Positions 22,946-34,536 of a DNA stretch of 64,000 nucleotides are shown one piece after another. Source of the DNA: Agapanthus africanus (Eukaryota > Streptophyta > Magnoliopsida > Asparagales > Amaryllidaceae); assembly GCA_030015575.1 (NCBI GenBank), contig JASDDO010000006.1:323316361-323380360 (forward strand), in the 5' to 3' direction. The notes under the pieces were generated by a model. That model saw nothing but the letters and a program-made list of their open reading frames with translations. It did not search any database and was not told where the DNA came from. The number at the start of each line of letters is the position of its first letter. Position 1 is the stretch's first letter. The translations under genes and the position numbers were made by a program.

Positions 22946-23454
22946 TCTTTGTTGAGATTCGACTTTGGAGAGTGAAACCCGTGGATAGTATGGAGGAGAC
23001 CGTTTTGGGCCGACTTGCAGGATCCCAGTGCTTAGGAAACGGTTTTTTTTTAATCCCCGCCGCCTAAGGCTTTTCCTCACGAGTCGAGACGAATCGAGCA
23101 GTTCTCGCAAAGACATCAATTTCCTTACGAGTCGAGACGAATCGAGCATTTCTCGCAAGAATATCCTAACGTCACAGTTAGCCTCTGCACTTTACGACAG
23201 AGCTCCGTTAGGGTCTGTGGTACTTAGGGTTTTGTCCGTCGTACTGTCGCATCAGCTGATGTATTCCTCGATAGGCAATCGTGCTGTTCGAGTAGCCCTG
23301 CGACTGCCGTGTCTCTGATCCCTTCGGGGGCTGGACAAGATGTCTTCAAGCAATCCTCCTTGGTAGTTTGACCGTCGGAAGAGCAAGCGTTAGGAATTTT
23401 GCCATGCCGCTTTTTACTTGAGGTTAGGCTCATTTTGGAGAGCCCCGATGAGTC

Positions 23455-24620
23455 ATAACCACTCTGCGCTGGTGTGGGATGATCTACGATAGTCTTTTAG
23501 GTTTTATGTGAGTTGCCGTTAAGATCCTAAAGCTAGGAATTTGGCCTTTACTTCGTTTTCTGCATTGCGTCCTCTATATCGAGACGAATGTCGCGGTTGT
23601 CTCTAGATTGTTGGTGAACCGTCGAGGTTTGGAACTAGGGACTTTGCCGTGGCTCCGCTGTTTGATGATGTTGCGTCTGAATCCTGTTGGAGGAAAAACG
23701 CTGAGGTGACATCTCGTCTGCTGTATCAAGATGAACGTCGAGGTGGTGACCACTCCGCACTGGTGCAAGATGATCTCCGATTGTCTTTCAGGCTTTATAT
23801 GACTTGCCGTTAAGACCTTGAAGCTAGGAATTTGGCATTTGCTTCATTTGCTGGCATTGCGTTCTCTATATCGAGACGAATGTCGCGGTTGTCTCTAGGT
23901 TATTGGTGAACCGTCGAGGTTTGGAACTAGAGACTTTGCCGTGGCTCCGCTGTTTGATTGTCGCATCTGAATCCTGTTGGAGGAAGAACGCTGGGGTGAC
24001 ATCTCGTCTGCTGTATCGAGACGAACGTCGAAGTGGTGACCACTCCGCGCTGATGTGGGATGATCTCCGGTTGTCTTTCAGGCTTTATATGACTTTCCGT
24101 TAAGACCTTGAAGCTAGGAATTTGGCCTTTGCTTCATTTGCTGGCATTGCGTCCTCTATATCGAGACGAATGTCGCGGTTGTCTCTAGGTTGTTGGTGAA
24201 CCGTCGAGGTTTGGAACTAGGGACTTTGCCGTGGCTCCGCTGTTTGATTGTCGTGTTTGAATCCTGTTGGAGGAAGAACGCTGGGATGACATCTCGTCAG
24301 CTGTATCGAGACGAACGTCGAGGTGGAGCTAGGATTTTGCTGTCACTCCGCTTTACTGACCATGGGGTCTTTTGTTGACGTTGCATCTGCATCCCGGTGG
24401 ACTTTGCGAAGGAATGCCGTTGTTGACATTGCGTCTGCTGTATCGAGACGAATGTCGCGGCGGTCTCTGGGTTGTCGATGAACCGTCGAGGCTTGGAACT
24501 AGGGACTTTGCCATGGTTCCGTTGTTGGTGTTGCGTCCGTGCCCTGCTGGCATAAGGAGGAACGCTGTTGTTGGTCTTCTGAGATACAGATGTGACCGTC
24601 GAGACTTGGCTCTCTTTCGG
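23455..24620 (+). repeat. ~290-bp tandem repeats, about 4 units
   Basis: Two full periods are anchored by cgtcctctatatcgagacg at 23568, 23860 and 24150, with a partial unit before and diverged material after. Each unit contains tatcgagacgaa twice. Open frames across it are periodic and are not taken as genes. Confidence 0.9.
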
Positions 24621-24774
24621 ATGGAGCCTGGTGGGATGACATGGTTCCTTCTTTGTTTGTGCCCCAAGATTGTATACAGGGATTGCTGTGATATCGCCTG
24701 TAGGGCATAAATTTCATTCATTTTTTTTATTTTATTTCTGCGATGCTCTATTATTTCAGCTTTTATATCGCGAA

Positions 24775-25080
24775 GGTCGTGATTGCCCAATCATTTCGGC
24801 TATTTATTTTATTTTCACTCGCTGCTTTTTATTGCGAGTTGCCCAATCATTTCGGCTATTTTGCACGCATACATTTCTACTTGCTGCTTTTTATTGCAAG
24901 TTGCCCCATCATTTCGGCTGTTTTTTTTATTTTACTCGCTGCTTTTTATTGCGAGTTGCCCAATCATTTCGGCTATTTTTCATGCATACATTTTTACTTG
25001 CTGCTTTTTATTGCAAGTTGCCCCATCATTTCGGCTATTTCGTATGTATGTATTGCTCGCTGATTTTCTTTTATTGCGAG
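24775..25080 (+). repeat. 117-bp repeats made of two ~58-bp halves
   Basis: The phrases gcgagttgcccaatcatttc (24834, 24951) and gcaagttgccccatcatttc (about 24896, 25013) alternate, giving a two-step higher-order repeat of about five half-units. Confidence 0.9.
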
Positions 25081-25267
25081 TGTGGAATTTGGAATCTGAC
25101 GTCAATCTCAGCATCAGCATCGCTACAACTGGAATATTGTCAGGTGTAACAACTCCAATTTTTGTATACCTAAATTTGATTTAAATTTAAAGTATACTTA
25201 GAGTATTAATGTTGCTGAAAACACTTTAAGTATCTATTTCCCTACAATAATTACAAGAAGGAGCTTA

Positions 25268-25321
25268 TAGCTCATTGGTAATACCTTGCACTGCTGAACA
25301 TAGCCACCAGAGTTCGAATCC
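25268..25321 (+). promoter_or_regulatory. tRNA-like A-box/B-box pair in LTR
   Basis: The A-box TAGCTCATTGG is at 25268-25278 and the B-box AGTTCGAATCC at 25311-25321. The 43-nt spacing is that of an intronless tRNA gene. The acceptor and T stems do not pair, so it is a tRNA-derived relic or internal Pol III-type promoter, not a tRNA. Confidence 0.62.
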
Positions 25322-25709
25322 CATGCCCCATATAATTTTTATATCATTTTGTTTTAATTTTTTTTGGGAAGTCAAACGGTCAAACAGCCATAACTCACAA
25401 TTTAATGCGGTATATAAAAAAATACAGTACACTATAAATCCCCCCAGAAGATTCCCCACACAATGAGCCCCGACTCGGCCCCAACTCGGCCAAGTCGGCC
25501 GGCGGCTTGGCCGAATCGGCCGGCGCCGCCGGCCGGACACGGCCGGTTGGCCGAGTCGTCAACACGGAAAATTTCCGTGTTGACTTGGTCAACCTCCCTG
25601 TATACTTTATTTTCCCAGAACTGTTACCAAATTCCCATTACACCTCTTTTAATCCCAAATTTAATGATATTTTAATGAATTTTCATATTTTTTAATATTT
25701 TTTTAATCC

Positions 25710-25740
25710 AAACCCTAACCCTAACCTAGCCCTATATAAA
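25710..25740 (+). promoter_or_regulatory. Telo-box plus TATA box of LTR promoter
   Basis: AAACCCTAA at 25710-25718 lies 14 bp before tatataaa (25733-25740). The 3' LTR has the same pair near 32563-32590, and the other LTRs of the family keep accctaa motifs next to tataaatacc. Telo-boxes are known plant promoter elements; use here is inferred. Confidence 0.55.
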
Positions 25741-28700
25741 CACCCTTACCCTCTACCATTTCACCCTACAACTCTAAGTCCACTCTCTCAAATCCTCAAG
25801 AGAACTCGGTACGTAGAAAAAGAGCGAGAAGCGAAGCGCTGCCGAAACCGACGACGGATTCCAGCGATTGTACTAGAACCTTCGCGACGTTTTCGACGCA
25901 TCGACAACCATCACTCCCTTAGCCTCCTTAGTTTGTCCAAACCCGTAAGTCCCATCTTTTCTATCTCTCTTTTCTTTAAGAAGAAAATACGACTTTTTGG
26001 AACCCGACGGAAATCGGAACAAAACGATTTCCGACTCGGTTTTTCTACAAAATTCCACTTGTCACCTAATCCATAATACCTACCTATATTCATGATGACT
26101 ATTAACCACATAGAAACCAATTTAAATAAAGTTTCTCACATGAAATGATAGCTTTCTTGTAAAACCGTATTCTTTTCATAATAATACCATAAAGTTTATT
26201 TTTCTTGTTCTAATTAATTCCCTCACTCCTAAATATGTTTATCTTGATCACCAAACTTGTAGAAATCAATTTGAATGAGTTTTCACACATGAAATGATAA
26301 CGTTTCAAATACCGTATTCTTGCGCTATAATACCTTCAAGTTTAGTACATCATATTTAACCTCTAAAACTTCATTAAACCCTAAAATAAGTCACGAGGTA
26401 ATGACCTACCTCTACACACGCACAAATATAACCCTAATTGATAAACGTCAAACTATAGAATACAAAAATACATGACTTTTCACTAAAATACCATATTCTT
26501 TATAACCTTTTCTTGAAAGCTTTAAGTTGTACACAATTCTAAATAAAATCTTTTAAAATGAAAGCACGATAGGTCATAGACATCGATCGTTTATCTAAAC
26601 TGACTTTGTGGTGTCTAGGCAAGTGTGTCTAGGCTAGTGGTTTTTAATTAGGCCCACTACTGTGGTTCCTTCCCACTTACCTGGCACTTACCTGGCTGCA
26701 ATTGACGGTGAAGAGGCGATTTGAGGCTTCTAATGACTTATCGTTTAGACCTTAGAAATAGGCTAGTTGGCTTAGGAAACCCTGGAAACTAAAATACGGA
26801 AATTACACCCTTTACAAATAAATGCCTTATATTTATAAAACCGTTTTTCCTAAATGAATAGTATTTATAAAACCTAAGCAAAGCGCCGCTACAACCCACC
26901 TTCGAGGAACCCGTTAGGGATAGTACGGTTCATCGTGCACCCGCGGGCTAGTAGTGCGAGATTCAGACCTCCGCAAGGAGCATTCGGTCTCGAAGGGTTT
27001 AAAATACGACCTTTAAGAAAAATGAGATTTTGGAAATATAAAAATATTTATTTAAAATTTATTCTTGTGTTAATATATATTTAATTATCATTTAAACACC
27101 TATTTTATCATAAGATAAAGTTTCCATTTTTTTTCTAAAATAAAATTACAAGAGTAAAAGTTACATTAAAATACCATGAATTTTCAAATAAATCAATATT
27201 ATCAATTAATACTTTCATTAGGATATATTCACTAGAATAACACAAATAAAATTCATACTCATTATAACTATAAAGACGAATAATAAATTCTTGAGGTGTA
27301 TTTTGAAAACTATACAAAAGTACTTTTTACATAAAACCCCCTCAAGTTTTATAAATTACAATAAGGCCCCTAACAAATATAGAACTTCAGATTATCTTTC
27401 TTTTAGTCTGACTCGGGTCAGAGTCTGACTATTTCTGACTTGAATATGATTCAAGTCAATCTATATTCTTTATAATCCAACTCAACATGAATCCCAGAAT
27501 CCAGTTAACAATCTATTCAACTTTGACTGAATCAAACCATGGATATTCATCCATTATCCTGTTATTCCATTTACCTGATTATGCAGTTACAACATGTTTA
27601 CTGATATCATGGTTTTGGTCAATCACCCAACTTACACAATACAATACAACAATACTGTTAAAACACTACGAGGTTTAAGGGGTAGATTGGTACGGAAGGT
27701 GTTAAAGGTGGCACGAGGTGGTCAGATTAAGACACCTAACCTGAATCCTATTGCTGTTGTACCGTGGCATAACGGTTCCTTGTACTTTCCTTTTGCCCTG
27801 GTCTCTAGCATATAGAGACCCCCCTCGTATATACTGGCATCCTTCTGTACCAAGGTACAAACAATAGCGTTAACACAATATTCCATAATATTCAACAATA
27901 TAATACTTTAGAAAATACTTATACACTGTCTTTCTAATTCTTCCTTATCTTTGGGACTTACCGAGCGACCTGTTCGCTGACGACATTCTATTTCTTTCTT
28001 CTTTGAATGTCGTCAGGTGCGTTGGACCAAGCTGAGATCGAGCCCACCGGTGAAGATTTGGAGCAGTTCCACGAAGACCCCGAGCTCTAGATATTGTACC
28101 TTGTTCTTTCCAGTTTTTTATTTACTATTATGCCACTGTTTAGGTATCGCTTTTCATTCAGTTGTATTTTCTTTTCATGCATTGTACAAAAGAATGTTAT
28201 TAATAAAAGTTGCTGTTATTTCTATATCTTTCGTTTCTTGTGATTTACTTTATATTGCTTAGTTACGCTTAGCGTATGTACTTCTGAGTATATACGTAGC
28301 GGGGCTCGTCGCGTCCATTTCGCCGTACACCGGGAAGCGGGGCGTGACAGGTTTTGTTGGTGGCCCATGCAGGTCAGAGCTGTATGAATCCCTGTCATGC
28401 AGTTCTGGTCTGCGTGAACAACCTAAGCAATATAACACAAGAACCAGCAACTAAAACATTCTTTACAATTCATGTTCTTTGAATCTTGCAAATCTCTATT
28501 CCTTGAACCTTATCATTTCATGTATTTGAATCTGTCCTAACCAAAATTTTTCTTCAGGGTTATGGATTTCCCGAACAACACCAGCACCAACGTCAACAAC
28601 ACCCCTTCAGCACTACCTCTCACACCAGCTGTTCCTGCACCACCCACTGAGCAAACGATGCTATTTGAGGCGATCCGCATCCTTCTCGAGGGACATCAAC

Positions 28701-29094
28701 AACTTCTGAACCGTCCTGAGAATGATGCACCGGGAGTAAAGCAATTCAGGGCTTTGCACCCAAAGCAGTTTTCTGGTAAAGGAAGCCCTCTTGAAGCGGA
28801 AGAATGGGCACAAAGCATCGAAGACGATCTGGCAGCAGCTCAAGTGCCAGACAATGCTTGGGTCCGTGTAGCAAAACTACAGCTCACGGATAATGCTCGC
28901 AATTGGTGGAAGGCGGAAGAAACTCGTCTGGTACAGCCGATTGAATGGAAGACATTTCGCGAGAAGTTCGACGCGAAATATTTCCCTGTGACTGCCAGGT
29001 TCTCCATGGAGCAGCAGTTTATTCATCTACAGCAAGGATCAATGTGGGACAAATCGGTAGATGAATACGACGCTGAATTCACTATGTTGAGCCG

Positions 29095-29163
29095 GTAAAA
29101 TATGTCACAATAGTTTAATTTTTAGATATCACATACTACACAGCTAACACAATCTTTAAATAG
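29095..29163 (+). other. Predicted gag intron 1, 69 bp
   Basis: The donor is CCG/gtaaaa, the acceptor taaatag/ATTC, and a branch-like ctaac lies in cagctaacac. Splicing restores the conserved LSRFA join. Without splicing, Gag ends at 178 residues. Confidence 0.85.
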
Positions 29164-29807
29164 ATTCGCGGCACACCTGATACCGACGGACGAGATCAGA
29201 GCCCGTCGTTTTCAGCAAGGTTTGGACACAGAGATTAAGGCTGCTCTAGCCACAGGAAAGTTTTTGACTCATGAGGAAGCCCTAGAAGCTGCCCGCAGTT
29301 ATGAGGCAGTGATAAAAGAGAGGGGCAGACCTCAGTCTGCAGGAGTCAAACGCCCTGCCAACCAGATGGCAGGTGGATCCACATCCAGACCACCTTTCGT
29401 GCCAAGGAGACCCGGAGTACCAACTCATCGTCCTAGCCCAGCCTTTTGCACCTACTGCAAGAGAACTGGACATATGATGAAGGACTGCCGTCGAGCCAAC
29501 CGCCTCTGCTTAGTCTGCGGTTCAGCCACTCACGATATTGGATCTTGTCCCCAAAGACAGAACCCAGTTGCTGCACCCAGGCCAGCAAATACTTATCAGC
29601 AGCGACCAGCTCTTCAGGCACCTGCTCCCAGACTTGCACTGCCTTCACCACCCAGGGGACCACAAGCTACACCACCTCCTCGACAGTTCCATCAAGCTCA
29701 AAGGAACGTTCCGAGGAATGCTCCTCAGGCCAGGAGGAATGTGCCAAAGCGCCTGGCTTTCATGATGTCTGTGGAAGAAGCTGAGGCCACTGGCCAAGTC
29801 ATTACTG

Positions 29808-29891
29808 GTAAACTTCCTTCTCAAACTTATCTTTTAGTTTTGTTTAACTACACACTTTCCTTATATCTAAACCCTATCCCATATACCTTAG
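29808..29891 (+). other. Predicted intron 2 at gag-protease join, 84 bp
   Basis: The donor attactg/gtaaac and the acceptor taccttag/gtacaa bound a T-rich segment. Removing it gives the ITGTILVVSLPALALFD join that relatives show without a gap. It is a multiple of three and free of stops, so unspliced RNA would read through with 28 extra residues. Confidence 0.75.
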
Positions 29892-31955
29892 GTACAATCC
29901 TAGTAGTTTCACTACCTGCACTTGCACTGTTTGATAATGGAGCGTCCCACTGCTTTATGTCGCAACGGTTTGTCCGAACCCATGCGATTCCAGTCTCACC
30001 GCTTGTATCCAGCTGGAACGTCAGTTCCGGAAATGGTGTTCTAAAGGCAACTATGGGATACAGCATGTGTCCAGTCGTCGTCTGCAGTCGAGAGTTTTAT
30101 GCTGACTTCAAAGTACTGGACATACCAAATTTCGATGTGGTTCTAGGAATGGACTGGCTTGGAACTTTTTATGCTACCATCGACTGTCGTCAAAGGAGGG
30201 TAGTATTTGAGATTCCAGATCATCCGGTCTTCTATTTCAAAAGCGGAGATCGTACACTGGAGCCAAGTACTTACAAAGCAAAGCCAAGAGAATCAGTAAT
30301 TGCAGCGGCTCAAGCAGAAGAAGAACCAAGGCCAGTTGTGGTTCGAGAGTTCGATGATGTATTTCCTGACGATATATCAGGTTTGCCTCCCGATCGAGCT
30401 CTTGAATTCAGTATTGACTTAGTACCAGGAGCACAACCAGTGATCAAAGCACCGTATAGACTAAGTCCGAAAGGATTAAAGGAAGTTCGAATACAGTTGG
30501 ACGAATTACTGGCGAAAGGATGGATTCGTCCCAGCACTTCAAGTTAGGGAGCACCTGTACTATTGGTGAACAAGAAGGAAGGTTCATACAGAATGTGCAT
30601 CGACTATAGGGCCTTGAACGAAGTCACAATAAAGAACAAGTATCCACTCCCGTGCATCGACGATTTATTCGATCGGCTAAGTGGATCTTGTGTCTTCTCT
30701 AAACTGGATCTTCGTTTAGGTTATCATCAAGTGAAGGTCAAGGAAGCTGATATTCACAAAACAGCTTTCAGAACTCGCTATGGACATTACGAATTTCTAG
30801 TGATGCCATTTGGAGTGAGCAATGCACCAGCAATCTTCATGAACCTAATGAACCAAGTTTTCCGGGAGTATTTAGACAGGTTTGTTGTCATATTCATCGA
30901 CAACATTCTGGTATATTCTAAGAATCGGAAAGAGCATGTGGAGCACCTATGAATTGTCCTGGAAACTCTTCGTCAACATAAGCTTTATGCCAAGTACAGC
31001 AAGTGCGAATTTTGGCTAAAACAAGTTGGTTTTCTTGGACATATCGTATCAAGAGAAGGAATTTCTGTGGATCCAGCAAAAGTTTCGGCAGTTAGCGAAT
31101 GGCCTACACCAAAGTCAGTGAAGGATATTCGAAGTTTCTTGGGCTTAGCTGGATATTACAGAAGATTCATTGAAGGCTTTTCGAAGATAGCAACACCCCT
31201 GACCAAGCTCACACGAAAAGATGAAGAATTTGTATGGTCAGAAGCATGCGAGCAAGCTTTCGTAGAACTCAAGTCAAGACTGACATCAACACCTATTCTC
31301 GTAATATCGAATCAATCTGTAGGATTCAAAGTGCATTGTGATGCATCCGGTAAGGGATTAGGATGTGGACGACATCGAAGATAGAGAACTCCTTGGACTA
31401 GAGATGATAGTAGCGACCGTTGATGTGGTTCGTACTATCAGGGAAAGAATGCGCATAGCCCAAGATAGACAGAAACACTGGGCTGATGCGAAGAGACGAC
31501 ACTTGGAGTTCTAGCCAGGAGATCATATATTCCTGAAAATCTCTCCGAACCGCGGAGTGATCCGATTTGGAAGACGGGGAAAGTTGAGTCCGAGATACAT
31601 TGGACCGTTCGACATACTCGAATGAGTCGGTGAAGTGGCATACCGATTAGCGCTTCCACCCTCATTGGAAGGAGTGCATAATGTGTTCCACATATCTCAA
31701 CTCAGAAGGTATGTGAGTGACCCCAGCCATATACTTGACCATTCCGAGCTCACTATACAGCCCGATTTGTCTTGTGAGCAACAACCTGTGGAGATCCTGG
31801 ATAGGAAAGTGAAGACAAATCGAAACAAAGAAGTTAATTTGGTCCGGGTAATGTGGAGGAAAGATACTCCAGGAGAATCCACGTGGGAAAGGGAAGATAA
31901 AATGCGTACAAGATATCCGCACCTTTTTGTAAACTAGTTCTCAAATAAAAGTTGT

Positions 31956-31992
31956 AAATTTCGAGGACGAAATTTTTGTAAGGAGGGTAGAT
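31956..31992 (+). other. Polypurine tract and conserved 3' motif
   Basis: AAATTTCGAGGACGAAATTT is followed by aaggagggtagat immediately before the LTR start TGTAACAACTCC. Confidence 0.88.
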
Positions 31993-34195
31993 TGTAACAA
32001 CTCCAATTTTTGTATACCTAAATTTGATTTAAATTTGAAGTATACTTGGAGTATTAATGTTGCTGATAACACTTTAAGTATCTATTTCCCTACAATAATT
32101 ACAAGAAGGAGCTTATAGCTCATTGGTAATACCTTGCACTGCTGAACATAGCCACCAGAGTTCGAATCCCATGCCCCACATAATTTTTATATCATTTTGT
32201 TTTAATTTTTTTGGGGAAGTCAAACGGTCAAACAGCCATAACTCACAATTTAATGCGGTATATATAAAAATAAAGTACACCATAAATTCCCCCAGAAGAT
32301 TCCCCACACAATGAGCCCCGACTCGGCCCCAACTCGGCCAAGTCGGCCGGCGGCTCGGCTGAATCGGCCGGCGCCGCCGGCCGGACTCGACCGGTTGGCC
32401 GAGTCGTCAACACGGAAAATTTCCGTGTTGACTTGGTCAACCTCCCTGTATACTTTATTTTCCCAGAACTGTTACCAAATTCCCATTACACCTCTTTTAA
32501 TCCCAAATTTAATGATATTTTAATGAATTTTTACATTTTTTAATATTTTTTTTAATCCAAACCCTAACCCTAGCCCAGCCCTATATAAACACCCCTACCC
32601 TCTACCATTTCACCCTACAACTAAGTCCACTCTCTCAAATCCTTAAGAGAACTCGGTACGTAGAAAAAGAGCGAGAAGCGAAGCGCTGCCGAAACCGACG
32701 ACGGATTCCGGCGATCGTACTAAAACCTTCGCGACGTTTTCGACGCATCGACAACCATCACTCGCTTAGCCTCCTTAGTTTGTCCAAACCCGTAAGTCCT
32801 ATCTTTTCTATCTCTCTTTTCTTTAAGAAGAAAATACGACTTTTTGGAACCCGACGGAAATCGGAACAAAACGATTTCCGACTCGGTTTTTCTACAAAAT
32901 TCCACTTGTCACCTAATCCATAATACCTACCTATATTCATGATGACTATTAACCACATAGAAACCAATTTAAATAAAGTTTCTCACATGAAATGATAGCT
33001 TTCTTGTAAAACCGCATTCTTTTCATAATAATACCATAAAGTTTATTTTTCTTGTTCTAATTAATTGCCTCACTCCTAAATATGTTTATCTTGATCACCA
33101 AACTTGTAGAAATCAATTTGAATGAGTTTTCACACATGAAATGATAACGTTTCAAATACCGTATTCTTGCACTTTAATACCTTCAAGTTTAGTACATCAT
33201 ATTTAACCTCTAAAACTTCATTAAACCCTAAAATAAGTCACGAGGTAATGACCTACCTCTACACACGCACAAATATAACCCTAATTGATAAACGCCAAAA
33301 TATAGAATACGAAAATACAGGACTTTTCACTAAAATACCATATTCTTTATAACCTTTTCTTGAAAGCTTTAAGTTGTACACAATTCTAAATAAAATCTTT
33401 TAAAATAAAAGCACGATAGGTCATGGACATCGATCGTTTATCTAAACTGACTTTGTGGTGACTAGGCAAGTGCGTCTAGACTAGTGGTTTTTAATTAGGC
33501 CCACTACTGTGGTTCCTTCCCACTTACCTAACACTTACATGGCTGCAATTGACGGTGAAGAGGCGATTTGAGGCTTCTAATGACTTATCGTTTAGACCTT
33601 AGAAATAGGCTAGTTGGCTTAGGAAACCCTGGAAACTAAAATACGGAAATTACATCCTTTATAAATAAATACCTTATATTTATAAAACCGTTTTTCCTAA
33701 ATGAATAGTATTTATAAAACCTAAGCAAAGCGCCGCTACAACCCACCTTTGGGGAACCCGTTAGGGATAGTACGGTTCATTGTGCACCCGCGGGCTAGTA
33801 GTGCGAGATTCAGACCTCCGCAAGGAGCATTCGGTCTCGAAGGGTTTAAAATACGACCTTTAAGAAAAATGAGATTTTGGAAAAATAAAAATATTTATTT
33901 AAAATTTATTCTTGTGTTAATATATATTTAATTATCATTTAAACACCAATTTTATCATAAGATAAAGTTTCCATTTTTTTTTCTAAAATAAAATTATAAG
34001 AGTAAAAGTTACATTAAAATACCATGAATTTTCAAATAAATCAATATTATCAATTAATACTTTCGTTAGGATATATTCACTAGAATAGCACAAATAAAAT
34101 TCATACTCATTATAACTATAAAGACGAATAATAAATTCTTGAGGTGTATTTTGAAAACTATACAAAAGTACTTTTTACATAAAACCCCCTCAAGT
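31993..34195 (+). repeat. 3' LTR of chromovirus, truncated
   Basis: Matches the first 2.2 kb of the 5' LTR and stops after ccccctcaag, where unrelated GC-richer sequence begins. The final ~1 kb and the expected TSD are gone, so a deletion or recombination made this junction. Confidence 0.9.
32116..32169 (+). promoter_or_regulatory. tRNA-like A-box/B-box pair in 3' LTR
   Basis: The A-box is at 32116-32126 and the B-box at 32159-32169, unchanged from the 5' LTR copy. Confidence 0.6.
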
Positions 34196-34393
34196 GGTAC
34201 CAAGCTTGCTGTCAATTTTATGCCACGCGGCCGCATCCGGATGGCGGAGGTGAGACGTCACTTCAGCCGATCAGATCCGCGTCAGGGAAAGCATTCAATG
34301 GTCTGCTGTCGCTTGGCACCACATGGATTTTTGGGTGTGACACTTTATTTCGGCGCGAGAGGATCTGAGCCGTAGGATGGCCTTCGTCGAGGG

Positions 34394-34401
34394 TATAAAT
34401 A
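34394..34401 (+). promoter_or_regulatory. TATA box upstream of split antisense ORF
   Basis: The sequence tataaata is followed by a short leader (ggggcggtttgcccc is a small hairpin). It is similar in context to the TATA box at 61401. Confidence 0.55.
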
Positions 34402-34536
34402 GGGGCGGTTTGCCCCTAAGAAACACCTTTGTTCACTTGTCTTTTGTTGTTTTTGGATTGCTCGGTGCTCCCGCTCTTAGGTCAGCTTTGCAGTTCAAAC
34501 TCTCCTTCAGCTCTTTCCTCCTTTGAATCAGGTTAG

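Larger units (their letters stand above)
25145..28349 (+). repeat. 5' LTR of chromovirus
   Basis: A 3205-bp LTR with ends TGTAACAACTCC and GGGGCGTGACA. It is almost the same as 31993-34195 over the shared 2.2 kb, so the element is fairly young despite its broken pol. Confidence 0.93.
28562..31936 (+). pseudogene. gag-pol: Chromovirus gag-pol, spliced, broken
   Basis: Exon 1 (28562-29094) is the capsid region starting MDFPNNTSTN. Exon 2 (29164-29807) has two intact zinc knuckles (FCTYCKRTGHMMKDC and CLVCGSATHDIGSC). Exon 3 starts at 29892 with the protease box FDNGAS, then RT. Breaks are stops at 30545 and 30950, an RT active site reading FIDN instead of FIDD (30893-30904), and two further stops downstream of 31500. 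A deletion at about 31366 joins the start of RNase H (DASGKGLGC) to the C-terminal part of integrase, removing about 1.3 kb relative to the element at 35324. A short ggatgtg microhomology sits at the joint. The chromodomain end (31780-31936) remains open. Confidence 0.9.
25145..34195 (+). mobile_element. Defective Ty3/gypsy chromovirus with intron-containing gag
   Basis: The 5' LTR is 25145-28349, gag-pol remnants span 28562-31936, the PPT is at 31980-31992, and the 3' LTR (31993-34195) is cut about 1 kb short. The 5 bp before the element are TCAGG; no matching TSD can be checked because the 3' end is lost. Gag and leader match the gag-only element at 62. The terminal domain ends in a chromodomain-like block (PVEILDRKV...VRVMWRK...WEREDKM..RYPHLF), typical of the Tekay/Del chromovirus clade. 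Confidence 0.9.

Noticed and set aside
24670-25184. Three overlapping frames of 106-159 codons rich in Phe, Leu and Cys
   Set aside because: They are the 117-bp tandem repeat read in three frames; the peptide periodicity only mirrors the DNA repeat.
25260-25330. A genuine tRNA gene
   Set aside because: A- and B-boxes are correctly spaced, but the acceptor, D and T stems do not pair.
25711-25725. Interstitial telomere array
   Set aside because: Only about two ccctaa units are present; a telo-box in an LTR promoter explains it.
34195-34230. KpnI, HindIII and NotI sites close together, like a cloning vector
   Set aside because: The flanking sequence does not look like vector polylinker and continues smoothly into the plant-type promoter and antisense ORF; chance restriction sites are enough.
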